64,000 nt of DNA from Cloacibacterium sp. TD35. GTDB lineage: Bacteria > Bacteroidota > Bacteroidia > Flavobacteriales > Weeksellaceae. The notes beneath the pieces were generated by a model that ran no database searches, was not told the origin of the DNA, and saw only the letters and a list, made by a program, of their open reading frames with translations. The stretch is from assembly GCF_028864635.1 (NCBI RefSeq), contig NZ_CP104850.1, positions 2,238,001 to 2,302,000 of the forward strand, written 5' to 3'. Made by a program: the position numbers and the translations under genes. Positions 18,701 to 26,678 of this stretch are shown here, one piece after another (the first letter of the stretch is position 1; each line of letters starts with the position of its first letter).

Positions 18701-20378
18701 TATCAAATTTCGGAAGCAAAACATCACGCTTTAAAGTATAAGGTTCAAATTTTTGTAAAAAGTCTGTGTATGCTTCGAAAGCATCAGGAAACTGACGAAA
18801 AGTTTGTTTCAATTCTTCTGCATTTTGCACAAAATAATGGTCATTAGCTAAACCTTTTCGTTTCCCAAAACCTTTACCAATTGGCGTAGAAACTCTTTCT
18901 CCGTCTTTGATACAGGTAATAATATCTTGAATTTTAGCATCTTCTTTTTTGGTATAAAAAGTTTCATTCTGTGCTAAAATTTTCACATCATGTTTATCGG
19001 CTAGTTCTAATAAAACTTCGTTTAAGTGCTCTTCTTCTTCAATGTCATGATTCTGAATTTGCACATAGAAATCGTCTCCAAACTGCTCTTTCCACCAAAG
19101 AAAAACTTCCTCTCCTTTTTGTTCCCCGAAATTTAAAATCGCATTTGGAACATCTCCGTAAATACCTGCTGTAACAGCAATAAGATTTTCTTTATATTCG
19201 GCAATTTGTTTCTTAGAAATCCTTGGTACACCAGCATAATAACCGTTGGTATAACCTAAACTCGATAGTTTTGCGAGATTTTTATATCCTTGAAAATTTT
19301 TCGCCAAAAGAACCATGTTTGTTCTTCTATCTGGATCATCTTTGGTAAATTGTTTTTGCTCTGGTCTTTCTGAAAGATAAAATTCACATCCCAAAACTGG
19401 AACCAAAGGTGTTTTAGTAAACTCTTCGCCTTTTTCTTCAGCTTCGGCTTTTTTCTTCTTAATATCTCCATTGTATTTTTCAACTTCGGAAACAAACTTG
19501 AAAGCGCCCATCAAATTCCCTAAATCTACCATTCCGACTGCCTTAAAATCGTTTTCGACAGCTACTTTTATCAATTCATTAAAATGAGAAGTAGCGGCAA
19601 GTGTAGAATAGATGGTATGATTATGAAAATGGAAATAATCGCCAATTTCTACTTCTTTGGTATCGCCAAAATCTACGGTAGATTTCTTTTTCTTAGAATC
19701 TGCAACTTGCCTTCTGATGACAATATCAAAAGGTTTAATCGGCTCACTCCAAATTTTCTGAAAATTTTGGAATTGCTCATCACTCCAAAGCATTTTTTCT
19801 GCCGGAATGATGCGCTGTCTCGCCATTTCGAAGAAAATCTGAGCCGTTGCATTTACGTCCGCCGCTGCATTGTGCGCTTCATCAAATTGGTAACCGTATA
19901 ATTTTTCAAAAAGCTCGCCTAGTTTTGGAGATTTAAATCTTCCTCCTCTTCCTCCTGGCAAAGCACAGAAATCAGTTCCCAACTCCATGGTATCAGCTTT
20001 GGGAATTTCTTGAAGATTATTTTCGATTTCTTTTCTAAAAAATTCTGCACCTACAATTTTATAATCAAAATCAATGTTGTGACCAACACCAACTTTTGTT
20101 TTCTCTAATGCTTTTTTAAATTCTTCTAAAACCCATGCCAAATCCTTTCCTTCTTCTTTGGCCATTTTGGTAGAAATGCCGTGAATTCTGGTCGCGTTAA
20201 AAGGAATATCATAGCCTTCAGGCTTAATGATATAATCCTGATTTTCAATTAATTTTCCTTCGTCATCATGCAATTGCCACGCAATCTGCACCATTCTAGG
20301 CCAATTATCTGAATCTGAGATGGGTGCGTTAAAATTTTGGGGTAAACCAGTAGTTTCCGTATCAAAAATCAAGTACAT
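15780..20378 (-). CDS. dnaE: DNA polymerase III subunit alpha with N-terminal exonuclease domain
   Basis: The replicative polymerase, 1532 residues. Residues 1-190 are a DEDDh 3'-5' exonuclease (D6 and E8 in DTETTG, D105 in NIDFD, H169 and D174 in HNAAADVNA), normally a separate epsilon subunit. A PHP domain starts near residue 250 (HFHNHTIYS). The palm carries GPGRGSAAGSAV and the catalytic MPDIDIDFDDEGRD. After the helix-hairpin-helix region come an acidic linker (DEETDEVMDLSLEVSEDEEL) and an OB domain. Flavobacterial alpha subunits commonly have this exonuclease fusion. The start at 20378 begins with the exonuclease beta-strand MYLIFD. A TAAATTTG element lies upstream at 20396-20403. Confidence 0.96.
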   Translation of the reverse strand: MYLIFDTETTGLPQNFNAPISDSDNWPRMVQIAWQLHDDEGKLIENQDYIIKPEGYDIPFNATRIHGISTKMAKEEGKDLAWVLEEFKKALEKTKVGVGHNIDFDYKIVGAEFFRKEIENNLQEIPKADTMELGTDFCALPGGRGGRFKSPKLGELFEKLYGYQFDEAHNAAADVNATAQIFFEMARQRIIPAEKMLWSDEQFQNFQKIWSEPIKPFDIVIRRQVADSKKKKSTVDFGDTKEVEIGDYFHFHNHTIYSTLAATSHFNELIKVAVENDFKAVGMVDLGNLMGAFKFVSEVEKYNGDIKKKKAEAEEKGEEFTKTPLVPVLGCEFYLSERPEQKQFTKDDPDRRTNMVLLAKNFQGYKNLAKLSSLGYTNGYYAGVPRISKKQIAEYKENLIAVTAGIYGDVPNAILNFGEQKGEEVFLWWKEQFGDDFYVQIQNHDIEEEEHLNEVLLELADKHDVKILAQNETFYTKKEDAKIQDIITCIKDGERVSTPIGKGFGKRKGLANDHYFVQNAEELKQTFRQFPDAFEAYTDFLQKFEPYTLKRDVLLPKFDIPEEFQSEEDEKDGGKRGENAYLRHLTYEGAKKKYDEITPEIAERLDFELEVIANTGYPGYFLIVQDFCNEARKMGVSVGPGRGSAAGSAVAYCIGITNVDPIKYDLLFERFLNPERVSMPDIDIDFDDEGRDAIIKWVIEKYGQMNVAQIITYSVLGGKSAIKDAGRVLDVSIPDTNAIAKLIPETPGMNIAKALNKPEKLKPEDKPLAEEMKAILANPNDSRHQVLASAQKMEGCIRNTGIHACGVIITPEDISNLVPISIAAKDAGILVSQFDNSVAESAGLLKMDFLGLRTLTIIKDAIKLIKQRHGIEINTDEIPLDDKKTYELFKEGRTIGIFQYESAGMQKYMRELKPTVFADLIAMNALYRPGPIKYIPNFINRKHGLEEIVYDLPETEEYLKETYGITVYQEQVMLLSQKLANFTKGEADTLRKAMGKKQKDVLDKMYPKFIEGGKKNNLDEVKLNKIWKDWEAFAEYAFNKSHSTCYALIAYHTAYLKANYPAEYMASVMSNNINNTKQITLFMEDCRTIGVDVLGPDVNESQFQFAVNEKGQIRFGLGAIKGMGEAPSEAIYMERQNGRFKDIYDFFERMPSSQVNKRVVESLVIAGAFDELDSYHRAQYFDVDNAGRTNIEKLLRYGQSFQDNKNSVENSLFADFADEVQIERPKLLPCAEWQNMHKLNREKEIIGFYLSAHPLDEYRFQYKFINGEFSKNFVLEDNKKEEIAPNDLSAKILDEETDEVMDLSLEVSEDEELVEESSAKKAEPKGNFNFLNLDEIDAFKEQLFPAGSLFEPAKDWKERQKQFENAREYTVSGLITEMILRDGKNSGEKICFLTLEDYTGSYSFRLGDRDYMKLREKIAKDRFVIVKMKFTQGSEGRVFTNVTDIMDLKDAFEKYAKSLSLIIPVNELNKTDIEFFKTQLLAEKGEHKLNVFLQNPLDNTFVEARAMQQSININNQLLEKIHEFGKFEIYLN

Positions 20379-20395
20379 TCTTTAGAAAATTTGCT

Positions 20396-20403
20396 CAAAT
20401 TTA
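20396..20403 (-). promoter_or_regulatory. Candidate -7 promoter element of dnaE
   Basis: The minus strand reads TAAATTTG (TAnnTTTG), about 17 bases before the dnaE ATG. Confidence 0.45.
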
Positions 20404-20467
20404 ATCGAAAAAAAATAAAAATCTATTGAATTTTTTAGAATAATTTCTAGACCAAAGAGAGAATGCT

Positions 20468-20475
20468 TATATTTG
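20468..20475 (+). promoter_or_regulatory. Candidate -7 promoter element of the E1 gene
   Basis: TATATTTG fits TAnnTTTG and ends six bases before the ATG at 20482. Transcription would therefore start at about the start codon. Confidence 0.5.
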
Positions 20476-20481
20476 TTTTCT

Positions 20482-22560
20482 ATGGAATCTGACTTTACAA
20501 CAAAAGAAATTATTTCAAAAGAGATTTTGCTCAAAGCTTATAATCAAATGATGCTGGCAAAATCAATGGCCGATATTTACGAAGAAAACAGAAATATTTG
20601 TAAATATGTACATAGTACTTCTAGAGGCCACGAAGCCATACAATTGGCTACTGCTTATCAATTATCCAAAGTAGATTGGGTATCTCCTTATTACAGAGAC
20701 GAATCTTTATTATTAGGGATAGGCTTCACTCCTTATCAATTAATGCTTCAGTTATTAGCAAAAGCTGAAGACCCTTTTTCAGGAGGTCGTTCTTATTATT
20801 CGCATCCATCTAGTAAATTAGAAGGACTTCCAAAAATCATTCACCAGAGTTCTGCTACAGGAATGCAAGCTATTCCAACCACTGGTGTTGCTCAAGGAAT
20901 CAAATATATTGAAGATTTCAAACTTCAAAATTTTGAAAAAAACCCTGTTGTCATTTGTAGTTTAGGCGATAATTCTGTTACAGAAGGAGAAGTAGCAGAA
21001 GCTTTTCAATTTGCAGCACTCCATCAACTCCCCATTATCTTTTTAGTTCAAGATAATGAATGGGGAATCAGCGTAACCAAGGAAGAAGCCAGAACTTCTG
21101 ATGCTTATGATTATGCAGCTGGATTCGTAGGGCTGAATAGAATGAGAATAGATGGAACTGATTTTGTAGAAAGTTTCATTCAGATGCAAAAAGCGGTAAA
21201 TTTTGTAAGAGAAGAAAGAAAACCTGTTCTTGTTTGTGCAAAAACGGTATTGATTGGGCATCACACTTCTGGCGTTAGAAGAGAATTTTATCGAGACGAA
21301 GCAGATTTAGCCAAACATAGAGCAAAAGACCCAGGAATTATTCTCAAAAAATATTTAAGGGAAGAAGGTTTTAGTGAAGACACCTTATCTCAAATAGAAA
21401 TTGAGGCCAGAAAACAAATAGAAAAAGACTTTAACAAAGCGATTCTGGCTCCAGATCCAAAACCAGAAACCGTAAAAGAGCATGTATACGCTCCTACTCC
21501 TATCACTGAGGAAAAAGGAACCAGAGTTCCTGAAAATGGAGAAAAAATCCCAATGGTAGATGCAGGAATTCATGCTATACAAGAATTGATGCACAAACAT
21601 CCTGAGGCATTACTTTATGGTCAAGATGTAGGCGGAAGAATCGGGGGTGTTTTCAGGGAAGCGGTAACGCTTCAACAAAAATTTGGGAACAAAAGAGTTT
21701 TCAACACAGCAATTCAAGAGGCATACATCATTGGTTCTACTGTAGGAATGAGTGCGGTAGGTCTCAAACCTATTGTAGAAGTACAATTTGCAGATTATAT
21801 TTATCCGGGAATCAATCAATTGGTAACAGAAGTCTCTAAATCTTGTTACCTTAGTAACGGAAAATACCCTGTTTCTAACATCATTAGAGTCCCTATTGGA
21901 GCTTATGGTGGTGGCGGTCCTTATCACAGCGGAAGCGTAGAAACCATGTTGGCTCAAATCAAAGGAATTAAAATCGCTTATCCAAGCAATGCTGCGGATT
22001 TCAAAGGTTTGTTTAAAGCTGCTTTTTATGACCCAAATCCTGTCATTTTTTTGGAACACAAAGGTCTTTACTGGAGTAAAGTTCCGGGAACAGAAGACGC
22101 TAAAACCGTAGAACCTGCAGAAGATTACATTTTACCTTTCGGGAAAGCCAATATTTTAAAAAATGCCAATGAAGAAGAAATACATAAAGGTAGAACTCTA
22201 GTAGTTGTTACTTACGGAATGGGTGTTTATTGGGCTAAAGAAGCCGCTAAAAATTTTGAGGGAAGAGTAGAAATCATAGATTTGAGAACCATTAAACCTA
22301 TAGATGAAGAATTGGTTTTCGAAAGGGTAAAACTTCACGGGAAATGTATTCTTTTAACAGAAGAAGCATTAAATAATTCAATGATGGAAGCCTTCGGTGC
22401 AAGAATTTCTAAAAATTGCTTTAAATATCTTGACGCAGCGGTAGAAATTATGGGTTCGCTAGATTTATCAGCGGTTCCAATCAATTTGATTTTAGAGAAA
22501 GAAATGCTTCCAAATGCAGAAAAATTAAGCAATAAAATTAATGAACTTCTCCAAAACTAG
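20482..22560 (+). CDS. Fused alpha/beta E1 component of 2-oxoacid (branched-chain type) dehydrogenase
   Basis: A 692-residue thiamine-diphosphate enzyme joining the E1 alpha domain (about residues 1-330) and E1 beta domain (about 355-692) in one chain. It catalyses decarboxylation and reductive acylation of lipoyl-E2, probably with branched-chain 2-oxoacids. The TPP/Mg motif is SLGDNSVTEGEVAEAFQFAA...LVQDNEWGIS; the first part is GDN rather than the usual GDG. The beta domain has YGQDVGGRIGGVF, VEVQFADYIYPGINQL and PIGAYGGGGPYHSGS. The frame could begin at a TTG inside the promoter element, so the ATG at 20482 is chosen. Fused E1 proteins are common in Bacteroidota. The Crp/Fnr gene follows after four bases. 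Confidence 0.9.
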   Translation: MESDFTTKEIISKEILLKAYNQMMLAKSMADIYEENRNICKYVHSTSRGHEAIQLATAYQLSKVDWVSPYYRDESLLLGIGFTPYQLMLQLLAKAEDPFSGGRSYYSHPSSKLEGLPKIIHQSSATGMQAIPTTGVAQGIKYIEDFKLQNFEKNPVVICSLGDNSVTEGEVAEAFQFAALHQLPIIFLVQDNEWGISVTKEEARTSDAYDYAAGFVGLNRMRIDGTDFVESFIQMQKAVNFVREERKPVLVCAKTVLIGHHTSGVRREFYRDEADLAKHRAKDPGIILKKYLREEGFSEDTLSQIEIEARKQIEKDFNKAILAPDPKPETVKEHVYAPTPITEEKGTRVPENGEKIPMVDAGIHAIQELMHKHPEALLYGQDVGGRIGGVFREAVTLQQKFGNKRVFNTAIQEAYIIGSTVGMSAVGLKPIVEVQFADYIYPGINQLVTEVSKSCYLSNGKYPVSNIIRVPIGAYGGGGPYHSGSVETMLAQIKGIKIAYPSNAADFKGLFKAAFYDPNPVIFLEHKGLYWSKVPGTEDAKTVEPAEDYILPFGKANILKNANEEEIHKGRTLVVVTYGMGVYWAKEAAKNFEGRVEIIDLRTIKPIDEELVFERVKLHGKCILLTEEALNNSMMEAFGARISKNCFKYLDAAVEIMGSLDLSAVPINLILEKEMLPNAEKLSNKINELLQN

Positions 22561-22564
22561 TATT

Positions 22565-23140
22565 ATGGATGTACCTGATAATTTTTTAATCGATTTTTTT
22601 AAAGACATTCCTAAAACAGACCTTATCAGTCTTTTCGGATTGGTCAATAGAAAGAAAATAAAAAAGAATGAAGTATTTATAGAACAAGGCACATTTTATA
22701 ATAAGTTTTTCTTTATAAAAAAAGGCTTAGTAAGAGGCTACTACATTAATGATGACGGAGAAGAAAAGACCATTTTCTTTCGTTGGGAAAAAGAATTTGG
22801 TGCAGACCCCGAAAGTTTCTTTAATCATAAACCTTCTAAACTAATTTGGTGTGCCACAGAAGAAACAGAAATTTTCGAAATAAATTTTGAAAAATTTGAA
22901 GAATTAAGCAAAAGAAACGTTGGCCTATTGAAACTCAGAATAATGGCCAACAAAAGATTACTCAACAGAATGTATGATAGATTAGAAAGCTTCATTTTAT
23001 ACACTCCAGAAGAAAGATTTCAACATTTATTGGAAACCCATCCTGATTTATGCGAAAGAATTCCTGATAAACATTTAGCATCATTTTTGGGGATTACCCC
23101 AGTTTCTCTTAGCAGAATTAAAAAAAGATTAGAAAATTAA
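22565..23140 (+). CDS. Crp/Fnr family transcriptional regulator
   Basis: A 191-residue protein with a cNMP-binding-like beta-roll (about residues 20-110, for example IEQGTFYNKFFFIKKGLVRGYY) and a short C-terminal helix-turn-helix (ERIPDKHLASFLGITPVSLSRIKKRLEN). The effector is unknown, and no Fnr-type Cys cluster is present. The frame runs upstream into the E1 gene, but the ATG at 22565 removes that overlap. It lies four bases after the E1 gene and is probably co-transcribed with it, so it may respond to metabolic state; that is inference. Confidence 0.85.
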   Translation: MDVPDNFLIDFFKDIPKTDLISLFGLVNRKKIKKNEVFIEQGTFYNKFFFIKKGLVRGYYINDDGEEKTIFFRWEKEFGADPESFFNHKPSKLIWCATEETEIFEINFEKFEELSKRNVGLLKLRIMANKRLLNRMYDRLESFILYTPEERFQHLLETHPDLCERIPDKHLASFLGITPVSLSRIKKRLEN

Positions 23141-23172
23141 CAAATGTTAATTTTTATTTTAAAATAAAGATA

Positions 23173-23180
23173 TAATTTTG
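23173..23180 (+). promoter_or_regulatory. Possible -7 element upstream of a short transcript
   Basis: TAATTTTG (TAnnTTTG) is followed by GAAAGGAG and, at 23200, an ATG opening a 22-codon frame that runs through the terminator at 23223-23256. No clear -33 element is seen. Confidence 0.25.
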
Positions 23181-23222
23181 CAGAAAGGAGAAACACAAAT
23201 GACTGAAAAAACAATCCTTTAC

Positions 23223-23256
23223 AAGAAAGCCTTCTGTTATAGCAGAAGGCTTTCTT
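23223..23256. terminator. Bidirectional terminator between the Crp/Fnr gene and amtB
   Basis: A 14-bp perfect inverted repeat, AAGAAAGCCTTCTG / CAGAAGGCTTTCTT, with a six-base loop, between convergent genes. T-rich sequence follows on the plus strand. Confidence 0.8.
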
Positions 23257-23259
23257 ATT

Positions 23260-24606
23260 TTATATAGATTCATTGTGTTGAGAAATATCCAAGCCTAATT
23301 CTTCCGATTTTTCATCTACTCGAAGCGGAATAATATAATCTGTGATTTTATAAATAACCAAGGCTCCAAAAAAGGTAAAAGCAGAAACCAAAAGCAATGC
23401 CGCCATATGATGAGCAAAAACACCTATTCCACCATGTAACAAGCTAGCGCTTTCTCCGTGAGCAAAAACTGCAGTAAGTATCATCCCCATAATTCCACCA
23501 ATACCATGACATGCAAAAACATCTAAAGTGTCATCTACGCTTTTCAGCTTTTTCCAATTCACAAAAACATTAGAAACAATTGCAGAAATGAAACCGATAA
23601 ATACACTTTCTGCAATACTTACATAACCACAACCTGGCGTAATCGCTACCAATCCTACCACCGCTCCAATACAAGCTCCCAATGCTGAAATCTTTCTTCC
23701 ATTTATTCTATCGAAAAATATCCAAGTCATCATCGCTGAAGCAGAAGCAATAGTTGTAGTTCCAAAAGCCATCGCTGCAGTTGCATTGGCAGCTAAAGCT
23801 GAACCCGAATTAAACCCGAACCAACCAAACCATAACATTCCTGTTCCTAAAATAACATACGTAATATTGGAAGGTTCATGGTGGTCATTTTTTCTTTTCC
23901 CAATCATCAAAGCACCTGCTAAAGCTGCAAAACCAGCACTCATATGTACAACAGTACCACCTGCAAAATCTTTAATCCCGAAGAATTTCACTAGAAAACC
24001 GTCTCCGCTCCATACCATATGAGCTAAAGGTGCATAAATGAACAGTGAAAACAGTACGATAAATAAAAGGTAACTTACAAATCTTACTCTCTCTGCAAAA
24101 CTTCCTGTGATAATGGCAGGAGTAATCACTGCAAATTTCATTTGGAACAATGCAAAAAGGATAAAAGGAACTGTAGGAGCCATTTTAGAATGTGGCAAAA
24201 CACCTACTTGGTTAAAAAAAGTATAACTAAAAGGATTGCCTATGATTCCGTAATGTTCTTTGCCAATATAAAATCCGAGAGAATCTCCGAAAGAGAGCGA
24301 AAAACCAACCACTACCCAAACCAAACTAATAACTCCCAGTGCAATAAAACTCTGCAACATGGTAGAAATTACATTTTTTTTGCCCACCATTCCGCCATAG
24401 AAGAAAGATAAACCCGGCGTCATGAGAAGTACTAAACCCGATGAAGCCAATAACCATGCAATATCTGCTCCTACTAAATTATTTTCTTCTAAAAAAACTC
24501 CCGAACTAGCATCTGGCAACTGAGTTGGCCAGAATAAACTTACCATTGCTACTATCGCTGTAATGATAAAAGCAATAACCCAACGTTTTTCTACTTTCAA
24601 TAACAT
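23260..24606 (-). CDS. amtB: Ammonium transporter AmtB
   Basis: A 448-residue Amt/Rh channel that conducts ammonium across the inner membrane. It has an N-terminal membrane segment, the family start ADIAWLLASSGLVLLMTPGL, the pore twin histidines in VVHMSAGFAALAGALM and FACHGIGGIMGM, and the signature WFGWFGFNSGSALAANATAA. About eleven membrane helices fit the family. No glnK/PII gene is adjacent in the window, unlike the usual glnK-amtB pair. The upstream region has a TACATTTG element (24628-24635, minus strand) and three ACCCCTAYA motifs spaced exactly 53 bases apart. Confidence 0.95.
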   Translation of the reverse strand: MLLKVEKRWVIAFIITAIVAMVSLFWPTQLPDASSGVFLEENNLVGADIAWLLASSGLVLLMTPGLSFFYGGMVGKKNVISTMLQSFIALGVISLVWVVVGFSLSFGDSLGFYIGKEHYGIIGNPFSYTFFNQVGVLPHSKMAPTVPFILFALFQMKFAVITPAIITGSFAERVRFVSYLLFIVLFSLFIYAPLAHMVWSGDGFLVKFFGIKDFAGGTVVHMSAGFAALAGALMIGKRKNDHHEPSNITYVILGTGMLWFGWFGFNSGSALAANATAAMAFGTTTIASASAMMTWIFFDRINGRKISALGACIGAVVGLVAITPGCGYVSIAESVFIGFISAIVSNVFVNWKKLKSVDDTLDVFACHGIGGIMGMILTAVFAHGESASLLHGGIGVFAHHMAALLLVSAFTFFGALVIYKITDYIIPLRVDEKSEELGLDISQHNESI

Positions 24607-24620
24607 ATTTTTCTGTTTTA

Positions 24621-24735
24621 ACCCCTACAAATGTAAACATTTTATTTAAAAAAAATATGTTTTTTGAATAACAACCCCTATATTTTTATATAAATTTTTA
24701 ATAATTATACATTTATAATTCAATACACCCCTATA
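24621..24735. promoter_or_regulatory. amtB upstream region: -7 element and three phased ACCCCTA motifs
   Basis: A minus-strand TACATTTG (24635-24628) is the likely amtB -7 element. ACCCCTACA at 24621, ACCCCTATA at 24674 and ACCCCTATA at 24727 have the same orientation and equal 53-bp spacing, about five helical turns. They could bind a nitrogen-status regulator; this is only inferred from pattern and position. Confidence 0.4.
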
Positions 24736-24754
24736 ATAATATCACAAGAAAAAT

Positions 24755-25215
24755 ATTTTTCTTTATAAAAAGATTCTTGGCTTCGCTTCGTTCAGAATGA
24801 CAGGGGTCTATGAAACGGATTATTTTTATCACAAAGTTCACAAAGTATTGGTGAAATAATTTCGTTTTTAAGTTCTCAAAGGAACATCATAGATGTTCTA
24901 TGAAGTACACAGGTTTTTCTATTTACACTTTTAGAAAATCTTTTTCTTTATAAAAAGATTCTTGGCTTTTCTGCGCTTCGTTCAGAACGACAGAGGTCTA
25001 TGAAGCGGCTTATTTTTATCACAAAATTCACTAAGTATTGGTGAAATAATTTCGTTTTTAAGTTCTCTAAGGAACATCATAAATGTTCTATGAAGTACAC
25101 AGGTTTTTCTATTTACACTTTTAGAAAATCTTTCTCTTCATAAAGAGATTCTTCACTATGCTGCGCTTCGTTCAGAATGACAAGGTTATGTTTTGTAATT
25201 ATGGATTATAAATCT
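24755..25215. repeat. Tandem composite repeat, about 185-190 bp units
   Basis: Two full units and a truncated third. The shared block GATTCTTGG...TTCAGAAYGACAG starts at 24772, 24957 and 25147 (periods 185 and 190). Each full unit also holds GAACATC-ATA-GATGTTC or a close variant (7-bp hairpin) and TTCAC...GTGAA. The array ends in a GGATTATAAATCT near-palindrome at 25203-25215. A further copy with the same end structure lies at 32120-32355. No credible ORF lies inside, and the rest of 24607-25308 holds only the amtB upstream region. Confidence 0.85.
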
Positions 25216-25308
25216 ATGAGTATAGAATAATGTCTGCATAAAAAAGCCACAGCACTTCCTGTAAAGAAAGCGTTGTGGCTTTGTGAATAGCATCTAATAG
25301 AAAGAAGG

Positions 25309-25509
25309 TTAATGGTCTTTAGAAAAAATCTTTCTAATATCATCGGCGTTTATGCCAAGATATGCACCTACTTCTTCTACGGTTACTTTCTGATGCTTGA
25401 GTTTTCTCTTGGATTTTCTTATTTCCCTCAAGATTCTTCTGCAATGCCCGATACTGTAATCAGTAATTGCTTGAACGTCATTAGCGTTCATAATCAATTT
25501 TACTTTCAT
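25309..25509 (-). CDS. Small basic hypothetical protein with a possible helix-turn-helix
   Basis: A 66-residue basic protein. The pattern DVQAITDYSIGHCRRILREI followed by HQKVTVEEVGAYLGINADDI looks like two helix-turn-helix-like segments, so DNA binding is possible. It may start at Met1 (25509) or Met7. The strand, codon pattern and an intact frame in an otherwise gene-poor area support it as real. It lies in the same repeat-rich island as the 249-residue gene 1.2 kb away on the opposite strand. I cannot name a family. It could be a remnant excisionase-like or regulatory protein, but there is no integrase nearby. Confidence 0.6.
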   Translation of the reverse strand: MKVKLIMNANDVQAITDYSIGHCRRILREIRKSKRKLKHQKVTVEEVGAYLGINADDIRKIFSKDH

Positions 25510-25687
25510 TGTGCTCTACATGGTTATTAAGCTCTATTATTAAGATAATACAGCAGTTGATATTCCGTGAAAACAGATAAGAAAATAAAATAGTCTAAAT
25601 GCTAAGGAGTAAGCAAGAAATAAAACGAAATAGTAGAGAGGGATTTATAGTTAGTGTTTTTCATAATTAAATTTTTCATTTATAATA

Positions 25688-25703
25688 TATGTCTGTAGAC
25701 ATA
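25688..25703. promoter_or_regulatory. Perfect palindrome, possible operator
   Basis: TATGTCT / AGACATA with a two-base centre, in gene-free DNA 180 bases upstream of the 66-residue gene. Confidence 0.3.
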
Positions 25704-25812
25704 AAAGGTTTTAAGGATTATGTATCACCTGCTCTTTGTTGTACACATTTTTCTACAACGGGTAGTATAAATTATTAAGTTTTATAAAAATAAATTAGTG
25801 CATAATCTTTTC

Positions 25813-25842
25813 CGTGCATAGGTATTTTAGAATACTTGCACG
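25813..25842. repeat. Bipartite hairpin
   Basis: Outer arms CGTGCA (25813-25818) and TGCACG (25837-25842) enclose inner arms GTATT (25822-25826) and AATAC (25831-25835) with a four-base loop, followed by AT-rich DNA. It could be a structured RNA element, protein site or terminator. Confidence 0.4.
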
Positions 25843-26399
25843 ATTTATTAAAAATCTACAATTTGTTTTATTTCCGTTACCTCAAAGAACTTATACTACA
25901 GTACATTCTCTACTGTTCTTTCAAAGGTAAAAAGAAAAATCTAAAATATGGCGATGTATTTTTCCACAATTACATAGAAGCCTCATGAATAAAGGGTTTT
26001 ATAAAAAAACACATAAAACACATCCCTGCATGTCTCGTTGAAAATCTCTGAAAACGCCCATAAACACTGGACTAAACAACAAAATAACCTCTAATTCCGT
26101 TTATTAAACCACTGTTTAAACTACCATTTAAACCCTCATGGATAAAGGGTTTTATTAAAATAAGCCATCCTCTACCCTTAAACAAATAAAAATCATTTTG
26201 TTGCTTCCATTTTTATCAGTAAATACGTCTTCTCTGTCTTAACTAAGAATGCTTACTTCTGCATTGTTTTAGACTTAGAAAACCTTCATTCTACAAAAAA
26301 GCTCTTCTCCTAATAAGCAAAATATAAAACTTTCCTTTTTAACCGATATAGAAACTAACTCTATCACTCTATGAAAATCATATTATTTTTTTAAACATC

Positions 26400-26454
26400 T
26401 GACACGAGATTGACACGGGATTGACACGGGACTGACACGGGACTGACACGAGAC
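26400..26454. repeat. 11-bp minisatellite, five units
   Basis: Five head-to-tail copies of TGACACGRGAY, differing only at two positions. It lies about 280 bases upstream of the start of the 249-residue gene and is more GC-rich than the flanking DNA. Confidence 0.85.
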
Positions 26455-26636
26455 TAGAATAAGGAAGAATTGAAGTGTTTTTTAAATAGCCTATTGTCTT
26501 GTTAGGTTATGAGACAAAACAGACTTAAACGAACATTTTGAAACAAAACGAACTATAAGTTTTTATCTGCACAAAATGCACTCATTAGAATAAAAAGAAT
26601 CAAAAAAAACAAAGACGAACCAAACGAAACATGGCA

Positions 26637-26668
26637 TTTGGAGAGGGTTTATTGCTTATCTATCTTTG
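26637..26668 (+). promoter_or_regulatory. Promoter of the 249-residue hypothetical gene
   Basis: TTTG (26637-26640), 20 bases, then TATCTTTG (26661-26668): a full TTTG-N20-TAnnTTTG promoter. The predicted leader is about 57 nt and contains the palindrome CATTGGCCAATG (26679-26690). Confidence 0.75.
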
Positions 26669-26678
26669 TGGAGTAATG

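Noticed and set aside
24755-25215. Insertion sequence or MITE with transposase
   Set aside because: No transposase fragment, no terminal inverted repeats at the outer borders that I can define and no target-site duplication; I keep it only as a repeat.
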